From the NCBI GenBank assembly GCA_012520995.1, contig JAAYNI010000014.1, forward strand, positions 1 to 61,824: a DNA stretch of 61,824 nucleotides, read 5' to 3'. The position numbers were made by a program, and so were the translations under genes. Shown piece by piece: positions 33,804-44,904 of the stretch. The stretch is from Candidatus Rifleibacteriota bacterium (lineage in GTDB: Bacteria; Muiribacteriota; Ozemobacteria; Ozemobacterales; Ozemobacteraceae). Under the pieces are notes generated by a model that ran no database searches, was not told where the DNA came from, and was given only the letters and a program-made list of their open reading frames with translations. The stretch's first letter is position 1. Each line of letters begins with the position of its first letter.

Positions 33804-33841
33804 GAAAAAAACAAGCGGCTCTCTTTCGAAAGCCGCTTGTT
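33804..33841 (-). terminator. Terminator for the lipoprotein gene at 33924
   Basis: AACAAGCGGCT (33810-33820) pairs with AGCCGCTTGTT (33831-33841). Read on the minus strand, the stem is followed by a T run (complement of GAAAAAAAC at 33803-33811). Confidence 0.75.
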
Positions 33842-33923
33842 GATTATTTTCTGATTCAAAAGCCTAGGATATGCTTAGCATTGCTTTTGTGTCAGATAGA
33901 GCGGTGTCTCTTAAAGACTGTTA

Positions 33924-35429
33924 TTAATCGCTTCCTTTGCCTGACAATCCTATTGCCAATGGTTCCAGATAGTGGTTGCGATCAAACTCTGTGTCAAAAT
34001 TATCTGTGTTTGGAACATTGATATAATAACCGTCTTCGCTGATTCCATAACTGTCTCCGGCACCTCTGCTTACAACTACTGATACGGCACACTCATAACC
34101 TGTGGGGACTTTTCTGTATATAACTTTTGCTGTTCCGCCTTCAGAGTCTATTGGCAAATCGGTGCTTCCTGTTTTTGGAAGTGAGATATAAGCGTCTGTA
34201 ATTGTTCCGCTGGTGCCCATGTTGCTTACTATAAGATGAACGTCTCTTGTAAGCTTGTTGTCAAGGAAGCCAATCTTATTACCCAGACCCATTGCGGGAT
34301 TCGATATTTCGCTGTAGACAGTGGGTTGGTCGTAGCCGCTCTTCTTGTCGTCAACGTCGAATGCCAAGTCGATCCTGTAAGTTCCGTCTGAACCTATCGG
34401 GAGAGTATCTTCGCCTATGTAAAGAATCTGTTCTCTGTATCCTCTGAGTTCAAATCTTATGTTGCAAGGTCTTGGAATTGTAGGCAGAACACAGGTGTTA
34501 TTTCTGGTAACTATGGCAAGGGTGGATGCATTGCCACCTTGCTTGACTATTGTTGGAGGAGGATTATAGGAAAATCCGAGGTGGCTTGTCATGCCTGGAG
34601 TGAGATATTCAACAGTAATTTTCATCTCAACTCCGGCATCTTCAACATAGTCAGGGACTTCTTGGAAGTTTACAGCTAAGGCGTATGTGACAGGCTTCAT
34701 TTCAGCTGTTACCAAGAGATTTTTATTTCCTTGCATGGTGGGCATTTCCAAAGGATCATAAAGAAGTTGTCCCTGTGAAGAATAATGGCTGACAGTCATC
34801 TTGAGCTCTGTTGCAGGAGTTATTTTCTGTCCTTCTTCTCTCCAAGTATCAGCTGAGTAAGGACCATATGTTTCGTTGTTGACTGTGACTTCGAAGTAGA
34901 TAGGATCATCTCCTGGCTGAGTGCTTATTCTGGTATTGGAAAGAGCATCTTTTATATCTACTTTCAAGTTGATTTCATCGGGCATGATAGGAGCTATATT
35001 AAGAAGACCTATATCTTTAAGGTCGGTGCTTTTACCGCTTAGTATGCTTATGTGTTCAAGATCCAGCGTTTCGCCTCCGTCAGGAGATTCAACCTGAGAG
35101 GGAATAACTATAGTCCGATAACTTGGAGCTGATATTTGGAAAAAGACGTTGTCAGGAGTGATATTTTCAAAGATAAAATATCCCTGATTGTCAGTGAGAG
35201 TAGTGGCATGGTTTATACTTTGTTGCAAGCCGCCGCCACTGCTAGAAGCTTCGGCGGAAGACATAACAACTTGAGCACCCGCAATAGGAACTCTGCTTTC
35301 TTGGTCAACTACTCTACCGATAACAGTGGCCGGTTTGATTCCCAGATAACCGGTTTCGCATCCGATGGTCAGAATCACCGCGATGCTGGAGAGAACAATA
35401 AAGAGCCTTCCCCATAATTTTAGATTCAT
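33924..35429 (-). CDS. Lipoprotein with carboxypeptidase-regulatory-like beta domains (1)
   Basis: ATG at 35429 begins MNLKLWGRLF, then a hydrophobic stretch to the lipobox LTIGC. It is preferred to an in-frame ATG at 35474 that would bury the signal. The mature start CETGYLGIKPATVIGRVVD leads into a CarboxypepD_reg-like fold (IAGAQVVMSS, TLTDNQGYFIFENITPD). Several more beta repeats follow over about 500 residues, with many Pro, Asp and Thr. It is probably tethered to the outer membrane as an adhesin, polysaccharide-binding or structural protein; no active site is visible. It has the same architecture as the next two genes. Confidence 0.75.
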   Translation of the reverse strand: MNLKLWGRLFIVLSSIAVILTIGCETGYLGIKPATVIGRVVDQESRVPIAGAQVVMSSAEASSSGGGLQQSINHATTLTDNQGYFIFENITPDNVFFQISAPSYRTIVIPSQVESPDGGETLDLEHISILSGKSTDLKDIGLLNIAPIMPDEINLKVDIKDALSNTRISTQPGDDPIYFEVTVNNETYGPYSADTWREEGQKITPATELKMTVSHYSSQGQLLYDPLEMPTMQGNKNLLVTAEMKPVTYALAVNFQEVPDYVEDAGVEMKITVEYLTPGMTSHLGFSYNPPPTIVKQGGNASTLAIVTRNNTCVLPTIPRPCNIRFELRGYREQILYIGEDTLPIGSDGTYRIDLAFDVDDKKSGYDQPTVYSEISNPAMGLGNKIGFLDNKLTRDVHLIVSNMGTSGTITDAYISLPKTGSTDLPIDSEGGTAKVIYRKVPTGYECAVSVVVSRGAGDSYGISEDGYYINVPNTDNFDTEFDRNHYLEPLAIGLSGKGSD

Positions 35430-35493
35430 ACCTGCATTTCCCCCATTTTTATTTTGAAAAATATTAATTCCCATAAGTTATTAGATGATCTCC

Positions 35494-36759
35494 TCAAATT
35501 GTGAAGTTCAAAAGATATTCCGAGGCGCCGTCTTCAGGAATAGAAAGCGTTTGCGTTTGCAAGGTGGCTCCTCCGTCAGAAAAAGCGTCGAAAGTCAGTG
35601 TGTAAGCAGTAGGCAGGGATTGAATTCCCAAGTCCACAATACCGTTTGAGCTGTTAAGCCAACCTGTGCTCACAACAGTTGTCGGACCCCATTTAGCTCC
35701 TGTTTCTCTGCAGTTTGTGCCGACTTGATTGCCGTTGCTCCAAGAGTTTGAGGAAACGGTTACTCTCACGTTTCTCATTACAGGTGAAAGATTGTTTCTC
35801 AAAGAGATTTTTTGATGCTTTTGTCCGCTAAAGTTGCCTGTTGAATAAACTGTGATAGGAGCATGCATTCTGTAGCCCTTGAGATTTACGCTTATTTCAG
35901 CTGTTGCTCCTTGAGGAATTCCAGTAAGAGTAAATCCTCCGCTGGCTATGTCTGTATTAACAGCTGAATAAACTATACTGTCACCTGATTTTGCTATGAC
36001 AGTGGCGTTGGGATTGTCATCCCGAACCCATCCGGGAACATCTTCCCAAGTGCAATAAATGCTATAACTGTCAGGTTCCAGCTCAATTGTCTGAAGATCG
36101 GTGTCGCCTAATAGATTGCTTCTGATAATGGTCATTGGTTTGTAGCCTGAAACGGAAATTTCTATTTCTACCTGACTGTCAGAAGCAGGCACTTTGACTC
36201 CATAAGAAAAGTTTGTGGGCTGAATATTGCTGAAAGTATTTAAGCCTACTCTTAAAGTAGTGTTGCCGCTGATAATCTGTTTGCCTGTTGTTTTATCTTT
36301 CAACATTCCTTTAACCATTACATATTGGTTCAGATATCTGCTTGAAAGGTAAATGGGACCTATTTCCTGATGATTGTTGTTGACCACAACTATTTCTACT
36401 GCTTCGGTAGCTGTTTTATCTACAGTAGTATAGAGGGGTTTGGAAAAAGTCATTGTCCATTCGCCGGCTCTTAAGTCATCAGCATAGAATCTGCCGTTAG
36501 AGTCAGTAGTGAAATATCTCATGGCTTTGTCGCCAGATGTTCCCGAAGAACCAGAAGTGTCATCTCCTGAATATGCAGTAATAGAGACAGAGCTTATGCC
36601 GCTCAAAGTGTCTCTGTCGAGGATGACTCCTTCCACGCTGCCGTTTCTTAAGCCGAGATTGCCATTATCACATCCTAAAAGTGATGTCATTATCACGGCA
36701 CAGCATGCTAGAAAAAGAGCAAACCTTTTAGAAGGATGTTCTCTTGCAAGTTTTGCCAT
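35494..36759 (-). CDS. Lipoprotein with carboxypeptidase-regulatory-like beta domains (2)
   Basis: The 421-residue protein has lipobox LLGC at about residue 30. The mature N-terminus CDNGNLGLRNGSVEGVILD matches those of the neighbours. SSVSITAYSGDD and FTTDSNGRFYADDL are typical of the carboxypeptidase regulatory-like fold, followed by further beta sandwich repeats. It is transcribed ahead of the gene at 33924 (64 nt between them) and divergently from the third family member at 36938. Surface function unknown. Confidence 0.75.
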   Translation of the reverse strand: MAKLAREHPSKRFALFLACCAVIMTSLLGCDNGNLGLRNGSVEGVILDRDTLSGISSVSITAYSGDDTSGSSGTSGDKAMRYFTTDSNGRFYADDLRAGEWTMTFSKPLYTTVDKTATEAVEIVVVNNNHQEIGPIYLSSRYLNQYVMVKGMLKDKTTGKQIISGNTTLRVGLNTFSNIQPTNFSYGVKVPASDSQVEIEISVSGYKPMTIIRSNLLGDTDLQTIELEPDSYSIYCTWEDVPGWVRDDNPNATVIAKSGDSIVYSAVNTDIASGGFTLTGIPQGATAEISVNLKGYRMHAPITVYSTGNFSGQKHQKISLRNNLSPVMRNVRVTVSSNSWSNGNQVGTNCRETGAKWGPTTVVSTGWLNSSNGIVDLGIQSLPTAYTLTFDAFSDGGATLQTQTLSIPEDGASEYLLNFTI

Positions 36760-36891
36760 AAATTAGCCTCCAAGAAAAAATAAAGACTGTTGTCGTTAAT
36801 AGTTCGGCTTAAAATTGGCAAAAGTTAATAATAGTTTTTAAATCTTACTTATTTTTTATTGTAAAAAAAAAATTAATGTTTGCGGATAGTC

Positions 36892-36921
36892 TTGCCGATG
36901 TGTGTGACGTGAATCTAATAA
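36892..36921 (+). promoter_or_regulatory. Possible promoter for the lipoprotein gene at 36938
   Basis: TTGCCG and TAATAA are separated by 18 nt. The -10 ends only about 16 nt before the ATG, so the leader would be about 10 nt and would just include the GGAGG. Confidence 0.35.
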
Positions 36922-36937
36922 AACCATGGAGGCAACC

Positions 36938-38311
36938 ATGACTACAAGGAAACCTATTTTTAAACACAGGTTGGCGCTCTTCGCTTTGATAATAGCGGCC
37001 ACCTTTATGCTAAGCGGCTGTCAAAACGGCAGTCTTGGAGCCAAGGACGGAAGTGTGTATGGCAAAGTTACCTATGGCACTAAAGACTATCCCTTGGCAA
37101 ATGTTCTGATAAGAGTTCAGAATAGAGGCGGCAATGATGCGATTATAGCTTATGGAACCACAAAAGAAGATGGCACTTTCTATATTCCCAATCTGCAGCC
37201 AAGCACATGGGAGGTTTTTGTTGATGCTAAGGGTTATAATTTTGCAGATAACGGCGAACCTGCGAATATGGCACGAGTTGAAGAAGTTGTTCTTGAAAGT
37301 GGTTGCTCCGTTGCAGTTAAACCTATCAGACTGGTAAAAACTTCAAGCCTCTTGACCGGAACTTTGAGAGCGTATATCGTTGATGCTGCTACATCGGCTC
37401 CTATCAACGGTTTTACTGTAAGCCAGATAACACCTGCTGATCAGCAGAAAAATAAATATTTTGAAAGCGCTGAAGATTTCAGAACTGTAGGCTGGACAGG
37501 TCTTGAAGGCGGAAAACATCACTATAGAATAGATGCTCCCAGATATGTTCCTTTCTATACATCTGCAGCTCTTTCAGAAGAAAATGCGCATCTTGTAATT
37601 CCTGATACCGGGGCTGATGGAGGTCTTGAGATAAGTAATGTTCCACTCTATTTCGGTACTGTTTACTTGAAACCCATGAAGGCTCAACTTTCAGGTTTGA
37701 TTAAAAATTTGCCTGGACATGTTGTTAAAGGTGTTGCCGATGGCTCTGCAAGCGCGGAAATTTGGGCTGAAGCAGGCGGACAACGTATAGTAGGCAGAGT
37801 CGCTCTCGGTGGCGATATTGTAAGCGGGGTGCTTTCATATACAGTTCCCGATATTCCCGTGACAGCCAGAAATATAAAGCTTACTGTCAGTCTCAAGGGG
37901 TATCCTCCTGTTGTTATAGCCGACTCTATTACTATACCTAGAACTGCTGATGGCGGCACACATAAGATAGAAGACTTCGACTTCTCAACAGTTACACCAA
38001 TTACCGGCTATCTGGTTGTGGAAGTTGCTTCTACAAAGCCTGAAGACGATGATCCTGGCACTTTTCCTCCTGGCCATGTAGCTGAAGTTATAATCAATGG
38101 AAACTGGAAAGATGTCGGAACCTACAAGGTTGTTAGTGGCAACTACTATGGAACAGTCACTATTCCTGATATTATGACTGAATATCCTGTAAGTGTGCTT
38201 GTGACCAATAAAAACAAAGGTTATGTTTCCGGCAGAGAGGAGAATGTCATAATAGACCAGAGCGGCCATACTCTTACTAAACGTGTCAGGATAATGTTAA
38301 GCGAAAACTGA
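36938..38311 (+). CDS. Lipoprotein with carboxypeptidase-regulatory-like beta domains (3)
   Basis: GGAGG 6 nt upstream selects ATG at 36938; an ATG at 36926 overlaps that site. Lipobox LSGC is followed by QNGSLGAKDGSVYGKVTYG, the family's mature N-terminus. A carboxypeptidase-regulatory-like domain follows (YPLANVLIRVQN, GTTKEDGTFYIPNLQPSTW) and then more beta repeats (457 residues in total). Divergent from the paralogue at 35494-36759. Confidence 0.75.
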   Translation: MTTRKPIFKHRLALFALIIAATFMLSGCQNGSLGAKDGSVYGKVTYGTKDYPLANVLIRVQNRGGNDAIIAYGTTKEDGTFYIPNLQPSTWEVFVDAKGYNFADNGEPANMARVEEVVLESGCSVAVKPIRLVKTSSLLTGTLRAYIVDAATSAPINGFTVSQITPADQQKNKYFESAEDFRTVGWTGLEGGKHHYRIDAPRYVPFYTSAALSEENAHLVIPDTGADGGLEISNVPLYFGTVYLKPMKAQLSGLIKNLPGHVVKGVADGSASAEIWAEAGGQRIVGRVALGGDIVSGVLSYTVPDIPVTARNIKLTVSLKGYPPVVIADSITIPRTADGGTHKIEDFDFSTVTPITGYLVVEVASTKPEDDDPGTFPPGHVAEVIINGNWKDVGTYKVVSGNYYGTVTIPDIMTEYPVSVLVTNKNKGYVSGREENVIIDQSGHTLTKRVRIMLSEN

Positions 38312-38325
38312 TTTACTTCTAAAAC

Positions 38326-38357
38326 AAAAAAGCCCCAATTGCCTTTGGGGCTTTTTT
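38326..38357. terminator. Bidirectional intrinsic terminator
   Basis: AAAAAAGCCCCAA and TTGGGGCTTTTTT form a perfect stem around TTGCCT. With A and T runs on each side it can serve both the lipoprotein gene and the convergent TPR gene at 38395. Confidence 0.88.
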
Positions 38358-38394
38358 ATGTTTCTGACAAGCGATTCTTTGGAGTCGCTTTTTC

Positions 38395-38973
38395 TTATTT
38401 AGAGCGTTTAGCGGGATGTTTGTAACCAGGCATTACTTTGTGTAAGTAAAGAGCTTGGTCACTGTCAGGATATCTTGTGGCTATAAGATCCAGATAGGCC
38501 ATACATCTTTCTTTATTGCCGCGCGACTTTTCTATTTGAGCAAGGCGATAAATAGCATCATCAGCCATTTCGCTTTTCGGAAACTTTTTAACAAAGTCTA
38601 AAAACATTTGTTCTGACTTAACGTAGTCGTTTTTTTTGAAAACTTCATAAGCCTTAAAGTATACTTCGGAATCACTGTCAGGCAAAGGTTTTCCTAAGGT
38701 GCGACAAAGTTCGGTATATTCGTCTTGCGCAAAATAGGCTGCGTCAGAGTCAGGATAGTTTTCAAGCAAGAACTCATACCAGCTTAAAGCTGAGTTTGTA
38801 TCATTGGTCATAGTTGCTATCTTGGCAATGTTATAGCAAGCATTGTCTGCCAGATCGCTATCAGGATAGTCTCTTATAAATTCCTTTAACAGCACTAATG
38901 CTTGTTTGGTTTCGCCCTTTTTGTAAGTGTTGATTGCAGTATCAAGCAGGGCTTTTTCTTCGGCTATGCCCAT
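38395..38973 (-). CDS. TPR-repeat protein (YbgF/BamD-like repeats, no signal peptide)
   Basis: The 192-residue protein consists of tetratricopeptide units with the pattern A...L..F...YPdS..A..A.Y.iA (KEFIRDYPDSDLADNACYNI, ENYPDSDAAYF, KKFPKSEMADDAIYRLAQIE, ATRYPDSDQALY). Such repeats mediate protein contacts. No signal peptide is visible, so a cytoplasmic role is likely even though the repeats resemble those of envelope proteins. It follows tgt by 18 nt, the last gene of the obg-yqeK-lcp-queA-tgt run. Confidence 0.8.
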   Translation of the reverse strand: MGIAEEKALLDTAINTYKKGETKQALVLLKEFIRDYPDSDLADNACYNIAKIATMTNDTNSALSWYEFLLENYPDSDAAYFAQDEYTELCRTLGKPLPDSDSEVYFKAYEVFKKNDYVKSEQMFLDFVKKFPKSEMADDAIYRLAQIEKSRGNKERCMAYLDLIATRYPDSDQALYLHKVMPGYKHPAKRSK

Positions 38974-38991
38974 AAAATCCTCCTCTGTGCT

Positions 38992-41138
<2,147 letters not shown>

Positions 41139-41174
41139 GGCACTGTTAGCATTTCTAAGAGTTTGTTTATATAT

Positions 41175-42650
41175 TTAAGGGTTTGTGGTTTCAATCTTTG
41201 TGACAGAAGTTTTTGCTGTGTCCGGTGAAGATATTATTTCAGCCGAGTTTATTAAAGGTTTGGTTCCAGTTGATAAAGCTTTACCCGTTTTATCAGTTAT
41301 TGAATCGGAAGTTCCGCTGCTGTTGCTGCTGGAAGTTTGGGAATTGGTTTGGTCGGCTTGAAGTTTTTCGTTAGTGCTCGACTCTTTAGAGGTTTCGTCT
41401 TCTTGGTAGATAGCTGAGTCTTGAGGCAAAGCTCTTTTTTTAGCTGATTTTGAGAGTGGGAGTGTGGATGAAGCAGAATTTTCAGCAGCCGGTTCTTCTT
41501 TGTTTGAGTCAATTTCTTTATTGTCTGTTGTTGATTTTGGAAACTGAGCAGGAAATTCTGCAGAGGAGCTTGGCAAATCTGCTGAAGCTTCAAATACGGA
41601 ATGGCTGAAAAGCTGACCTGCTAGTTTTCTGCTTTCAATGGCAGAGGGAATAAAATAACTGATTTTATCGATATAACGGGCTGTTCCCGGCAAAGATTTT
41701 GAAACAAATGTTGGAACCTTATAGTCGAAGGCTTTTGCTATTGCTAGAAGTTCAGCTATAGTGAAGTCAGTGCGTATATAGCTGTAGGCTTCTTTAATAA
41801 TAGAAGGTAAATTGATTAGGTTCTTAGGAGAAATAAATTGCTTTACTAGAGCCTGCATGAAATGTTGTTGGCGTTTAATTCTGCCTAAGTCTGCCATTGC
41901 GTCAGCTCTGAATCTTACATAATGCAAAGACTGTTCTCCATCCAGAATCTGTTTTCCCTTTTTAATATGTATATGCAAATTTCCAGCATTGTCGTCGTAA
42001 TCCATATCTTTTTCGACATCTATCTCTACACCGCCTATACGGTCTATGATCTTTTGGAAAGCTTTATAATCAACTCTGATATGTCTTGAAATTTTTATAT
42101 CCAGAAAGTCTTCTAGCAGCTTTATTAATCCATCTGTGCCATATCGCGGAATCATTTCGTTGATTTTTCTGCTTTTGTCTGTAATAACACGAGTATCACG
42201 CGGTATGGAAAGCATTACAACGCGACTCTTTGACGGAGCCAAGCCCAATAGAAAAAGACTGTCTGAACGGCTGCTGCCTTCAACGTTGTCCATGCCGGCG
42301 ACCAGAATATTGATATCCATTAGAAACTTCGCATCTTCAGATTTTGAGGTTTCTTCTTCTGTTTGAAGGTTATTTGAATCGGCTGACTTTTTTGCTGTTT
42401 CTGAACTTTCTTCAATTTCCTGTTTAGGAAATATGCTTTCTGTAGCATAAACGCTTCTGACTGTAGCTATTTGGTGTTTGAAGGCTGATAAAAAGAAAAT
42501 AGCTATAGAAACTAAAAAAATCAGATGCATAAACAGGTTTTTATAATTGATGTTTTTTTTCTGTTTGATTTGCTGCGGAGCTTCTGGGTTATCAAGTGTC
42601 TTTTGCTCCAAAATCTTGTCAGTTTGCTTTTCTTGTTCTGTCTTTGTCAT
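41175..42650 (-). CDS. LytR-CpsA-Psr (LCP) family membrane protein
   Basis: LCP proteins attach polymers from lipid carriers to the cell wall. A cytoplasmic charged region and one membrane helix (about residues 38-57) precede the extracytoplasmic LCP domain. That domain carries the catalytic/ligand residues SSRSDSLFLLGL, MLSIPRDTRV and HYVRFRADAMADLGRIKRQQ. The last 150 residues are Ser/Thr/Glu-rich and look disordered. In many bacteria an LCP gene lies next to yqeK, as here. Confidence 0.9.
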   Translation of the reverse strand: MTKTEQEKQTDKILEQKTLDNPEAPQQIKQKKNINYKNLFMHLIFLVSIAIFFLSAFKHQIATVRSVYATESIFPKQEIEESSETAKKSADSNNLQTEEETSKSEDAKFLMDINILVAGMDNVEGSSRSDSLFLLGLAPSKSRVVMLSIPRDTRVITDKSRKINEMIPRYGTDGLIKLLEDFLDIKISRHIRVDYKAFQKIIDRIGGVEIDVEKDMDYDDNAGNLHIHIKKGKQILDGEQSLHYVRFRADAMADLGRIKRQQHFMQALVKQFISPKNLINLPSIIKEAYSYIRTDFTIAELLAIAKAFDYKVPTFVSKSLPGTARYIDKISYFIPSAIESRKLAGQLFSHSVFEASADLPSSSAEFPAQFPKSTTDNKEIDSNKEEPAAENSASSTLPLSKSAKKRALPQDSAIYQEDETSKESSTNEKLQADQTNSQTSSSNSSGTSDSITDKTGKALSTGTKPLINSAEIISSPDTAKTSVTKIETTNP

Positions 42651-42664
42651 AACATCTGCTCTTT

Positions 42665-43231
42665 TCAGTGACCCCTTTTTATTTTCAGTACGGCTATATA
42701 ACGTTCTTCAAAAGGCATTGCGGCCTGTCTGATTTTATCTCTGGAGTCTATGGCTCTTGAAGGCTCTAGGGCGTCAGCTGAAGCTAATATTTTTGTCATA
42801 ATGTTTGATGATTCGTCAGGAAAGGTGTGATCTCTGACAGCTTCAAACACATGGGTATCAAGATGTGGAATGTTGAGGCGGAGCCAACCTGCGGCGGCAG
42901 GGCCGTGGGCTAACATAGGATTTCTCAAAAAGAGCTCAGTAAGCTGAAAGTCTGCTGTCTTTGCATATTGAAAAATCTTATCTTTGGATGATGTTCTGAA
43001 CATGTCGTGCGAAAGACCTGCCATAATAGCTTTCTGAATCGATGTGCCATTTTCTGCCGCATAATGAGCTGCTAATTTTGCTACATTTAAAATGTGGGTT
43101 ATAAGGCCTTCGTCCAACCTTGAGATTTCTTCTGAGATTTTTTGTATAGCATCGATGTAAAGGGGCTCTGCTTTCACATCATATTTTGCTAATATTTCTA
43201 GAGATTTCTTTTGTAAGTTGTCCGGAGTCAT
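42665..43231 (-). CDS. yqeK: HD-domain hydrolase, YqeK-like
   Basis: YqeK-type HD proteins hydrolyse diadenosine tetraphosphate. Metal-binding motifs are THILNVAKLAAHYA (first His), AIMAGLSHDMFR (HD), LAHGPAAAGWL and VRDHTFPDESSNIM, followed by ILASADALEPSR in the normal order. 188 residues is the usual size. It starts 2 nt after the obg stop. The nadD gene that often sits between obg and yqeK is absent. Confidence 0.88.
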   Translation of the reverse strand: MTPDNLQKKSLEILAKYDVKAEPLYIDAIQKISEEISRLDEGLITHILNVAKLAAHYAAENGTSIQKAIMAGLSHDMFRTSSKDKIFQYAKTADFQLTELFLRNPMLAHGPAAAGWLRLNIPHLDTHVFEAVRDHTFPDESSNIMTKILASADALEPSRAIDSRDKIRQAAMPFEERYIAVLKIKRGH

Positions 43232-43233
43232 TT

Positions 43234-44514
43234 CTAGAAAAATTCCCTGTATTCAAATAGCATATTGGCTATGTCGATTGTGTCTTCAGGTTCAGCTTCT
43301 ATGAGTGCTAGATCCTCAATAAAGCCCATTTGTTTGAGTTTGCTTTTAAAACGCAAAATAGCGTCAGGGTTTGTGAAGTCTGTCATATAAACAAGCCGCG
43401 TAATATCCGCACCCGTGACAAGCCAAGTGCCATCTTCTTGTTTTTCTATCTTATAGGGCGGTATAAACTCGTAGAGTTTCTCTTCTTTGTTGGCCTTGTC
43501 TTGAGGTATATACTTCAATTGAGCGGCCAGCTGAGCCAAATACTTAAGCAAAGGAATAGTTCCTTCGCCTGTAGCAGCGGATATTGGGAAGACTTTTAAA
43601 CCGCGTTTTTCGGCTTCCTCTTTAAAAGCTTCATAGTTTTCTTTGGATTCCGGCAAATCCATTTTATTAGCTGCTATTACGGCTGTTTTTTGAGCCAAGT
43701 CGTGCGAAAATTTGTCCAATTCTTTGCTTACAGTGTCATAGTTCTTTAAAGGCTCTTCCGGATCTATGTCAGACATACTTACTACATGCAGGACAGCTTT
43801 GGTTCGCTCAATATGCTTTAAAAAACGGGTGCCTAGACCTACGCCCTCGTGAGCTCCTTCAATCAAGCCTGGAATATCGGCGATACAAAAAGAAGGGGCA
43901 CCTTCGGGTTTTACTATTCCAAGTATCGGATTCAGAGTTGTAAAAGGATAGTCCGCAACCTTTGGTTTGGCATTTGTGACAGCCCGTAAAAACGTTGACT
44001 TGCCAGCATTAGGCAGTCCTGCCAGACCTATATCTGCAAGCAGTTTCAGTTCTAGTTTAAGAGTGATTGAATCGCCAGGTTCGCCTTTTTCGGCAACCCT
44101 TGGAGCACGCATCACGCTGGAGGAAAAACTGGCATTGCCGCGTCCGCCTTTGCCGCCTTTAACTATCAGCTGTTTGTGTCCGTTGTGATCAAGGTCGTAA
44201 AGCAGTTCGTTTGTATCAGCGTCATAGACAAGGGTACCCGTAGGCACTTTAAGTATAAAGTCTTCGCCAAGAGCTCCCGTCATGTCCTTGGAGCCGCCAT
44301 TTGTGCCATTGCCGGCTCTATAGGTGCGTTTAAAACTCAGATCATACAATGTTGTCAGATCGTCTGTAGCTTCAAGGTAAAAGTCGCCGCCGTCTCCTCC
44401 CGAGCCGCCTGATGGGCCGCCCATAGGGACATATTTTTCGCGTCTGAAGGAGACCATTCCGTCTCCGCCTTTGCCAGAAACTGCTGTTATAATAAGTTCA
44501 TCAATAAATTTCAT
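43234..44514 (-). CDS. obg: GTPase Obg/CgtA
   Basis: A ribosome-assembly and stress-linked GTPase. The glycine-rich N-terminal Obg domain (ITAVSGKGGDGMVSFRREKY) is followed by the G domain: G1 GLPNAGKSTFL, G3 DIPGLIEGAHEG and G4 AANKMD. The C-terminal OCT domain (about residues 350-426) is also present. It is the first gene of the minus-strand run to tgt. Confidence 0.97.
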   Translation of the reverse strand: MKFIDELIITAVSGKGGDGMVSFRREKYVPMGGPSGGSGGDGGDFYLEATDDLTTLYDLSFKRTYRAGNGTNGGSKDMTGALGEDFILKVPTGTLVYDADTNELLYDLDHNGHKQLIVKGGKGGRGNASFSSSVMRAPRVAEKGEPGDSITLKLELKLLADIGLAGLPNAGKSTFLRAVTNAKPKVADYPFTTLNPILGIVKPEGAPSFCIADIPGLIEGAHEGVGLGTRFLKHIERTKAVLHVVSMSDIDPEEPLKNYDTVSKELDKFSHDLAQKTAVIAANKMDLPESKENYEAFKEEAEKRGLKVFPISAATGEGTIPLLKYLAQLAAQLKYIPQDKANKEEKLYEFIPPYKIEKQEDGTWLVTGADITRLVYMTDFTNPDAILRFKSKLKQMGFIEDLALIEAEPEDTIDIANMLFEYREFF

Positions 44515-44580
44515 GGCAGTATTCTAACATAAATATTGTACCGCTTCACCTAGGAATTTTAAGCGAAGCTTAAAATTCAG

Positions 44581-44645
44581 TGGACAGTGGGCAGTAGAGG
44601 GTGGACAGTGGAATTGTTTAGCAACTCAATACTTCAGCTAAGGAG
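44581..44645 (-). repeat. Main intergenic repeat, partial inverted copy (E)
   Basis: GAATTGTTTAGCAACTCAAT followed by ACTTCAGC is the reverse complement of the TGAGCTGCTAAACAATTTTA block of copy B, with few mismatches. A G-rich stretch (GGCAGTAGAGGGTGG) lies where B has CCCTACGCCC. Confidence 0.5.
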
Positions 44646-44815
44646 TTAGGTTTTGTGTCTTTTATTCTTACATTCCACACTATACATTTTATATTACGGT
44701 AACAGAACTCGCCACGCACCACTCACCACGGTTAGATCTTATAAGCGGATATTGTCTTGTGAATTTTGAAAGGCTGACAGGAAAGTTTTAGAGAAAACAA
44801 AGCACTAGTTGTTCC

Positions 44816-44844
44816 TTGACAAGAAGCAGGTTAGAGTATATTCT
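44816..44844 (+). promoter_or_regulatory. Strong sigma70-like promoter for the aminotransferase gene
   Basis: TTGACA, 17 nt, TATTCT: the best promoter match in the window, about 60 nt before the ATG at 44905. Confidence 0.65.
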
Positions 44845-44904
44845 GTTCGAGGCTTGTTAAAAAAATCACTAAAACAGGGAAGCCGCTGCAAATAGGAGAA
44901 TTAA

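Larger units (their letters stand above)
44515..44904. other. Intergenic region between divergent genes
   Basis: No gene seen. It holds a partial inverted copy of the main repeat (44581-44645) and a sequence of the CGCCACGCACCACTCACCAC type at 44711-44730. It also holds an AGCACTAG motif at 44801 and a strong promoter for the aminotransferase gene. Confidence 0.6.

Noticed and set aside
33720-33923. Possible small RNA between deoB and the lipoprotein gene
   Set aside because: The hairpin at 33804-33841 is fully explained as a terminator for the minus-strand lipoprotein gene.
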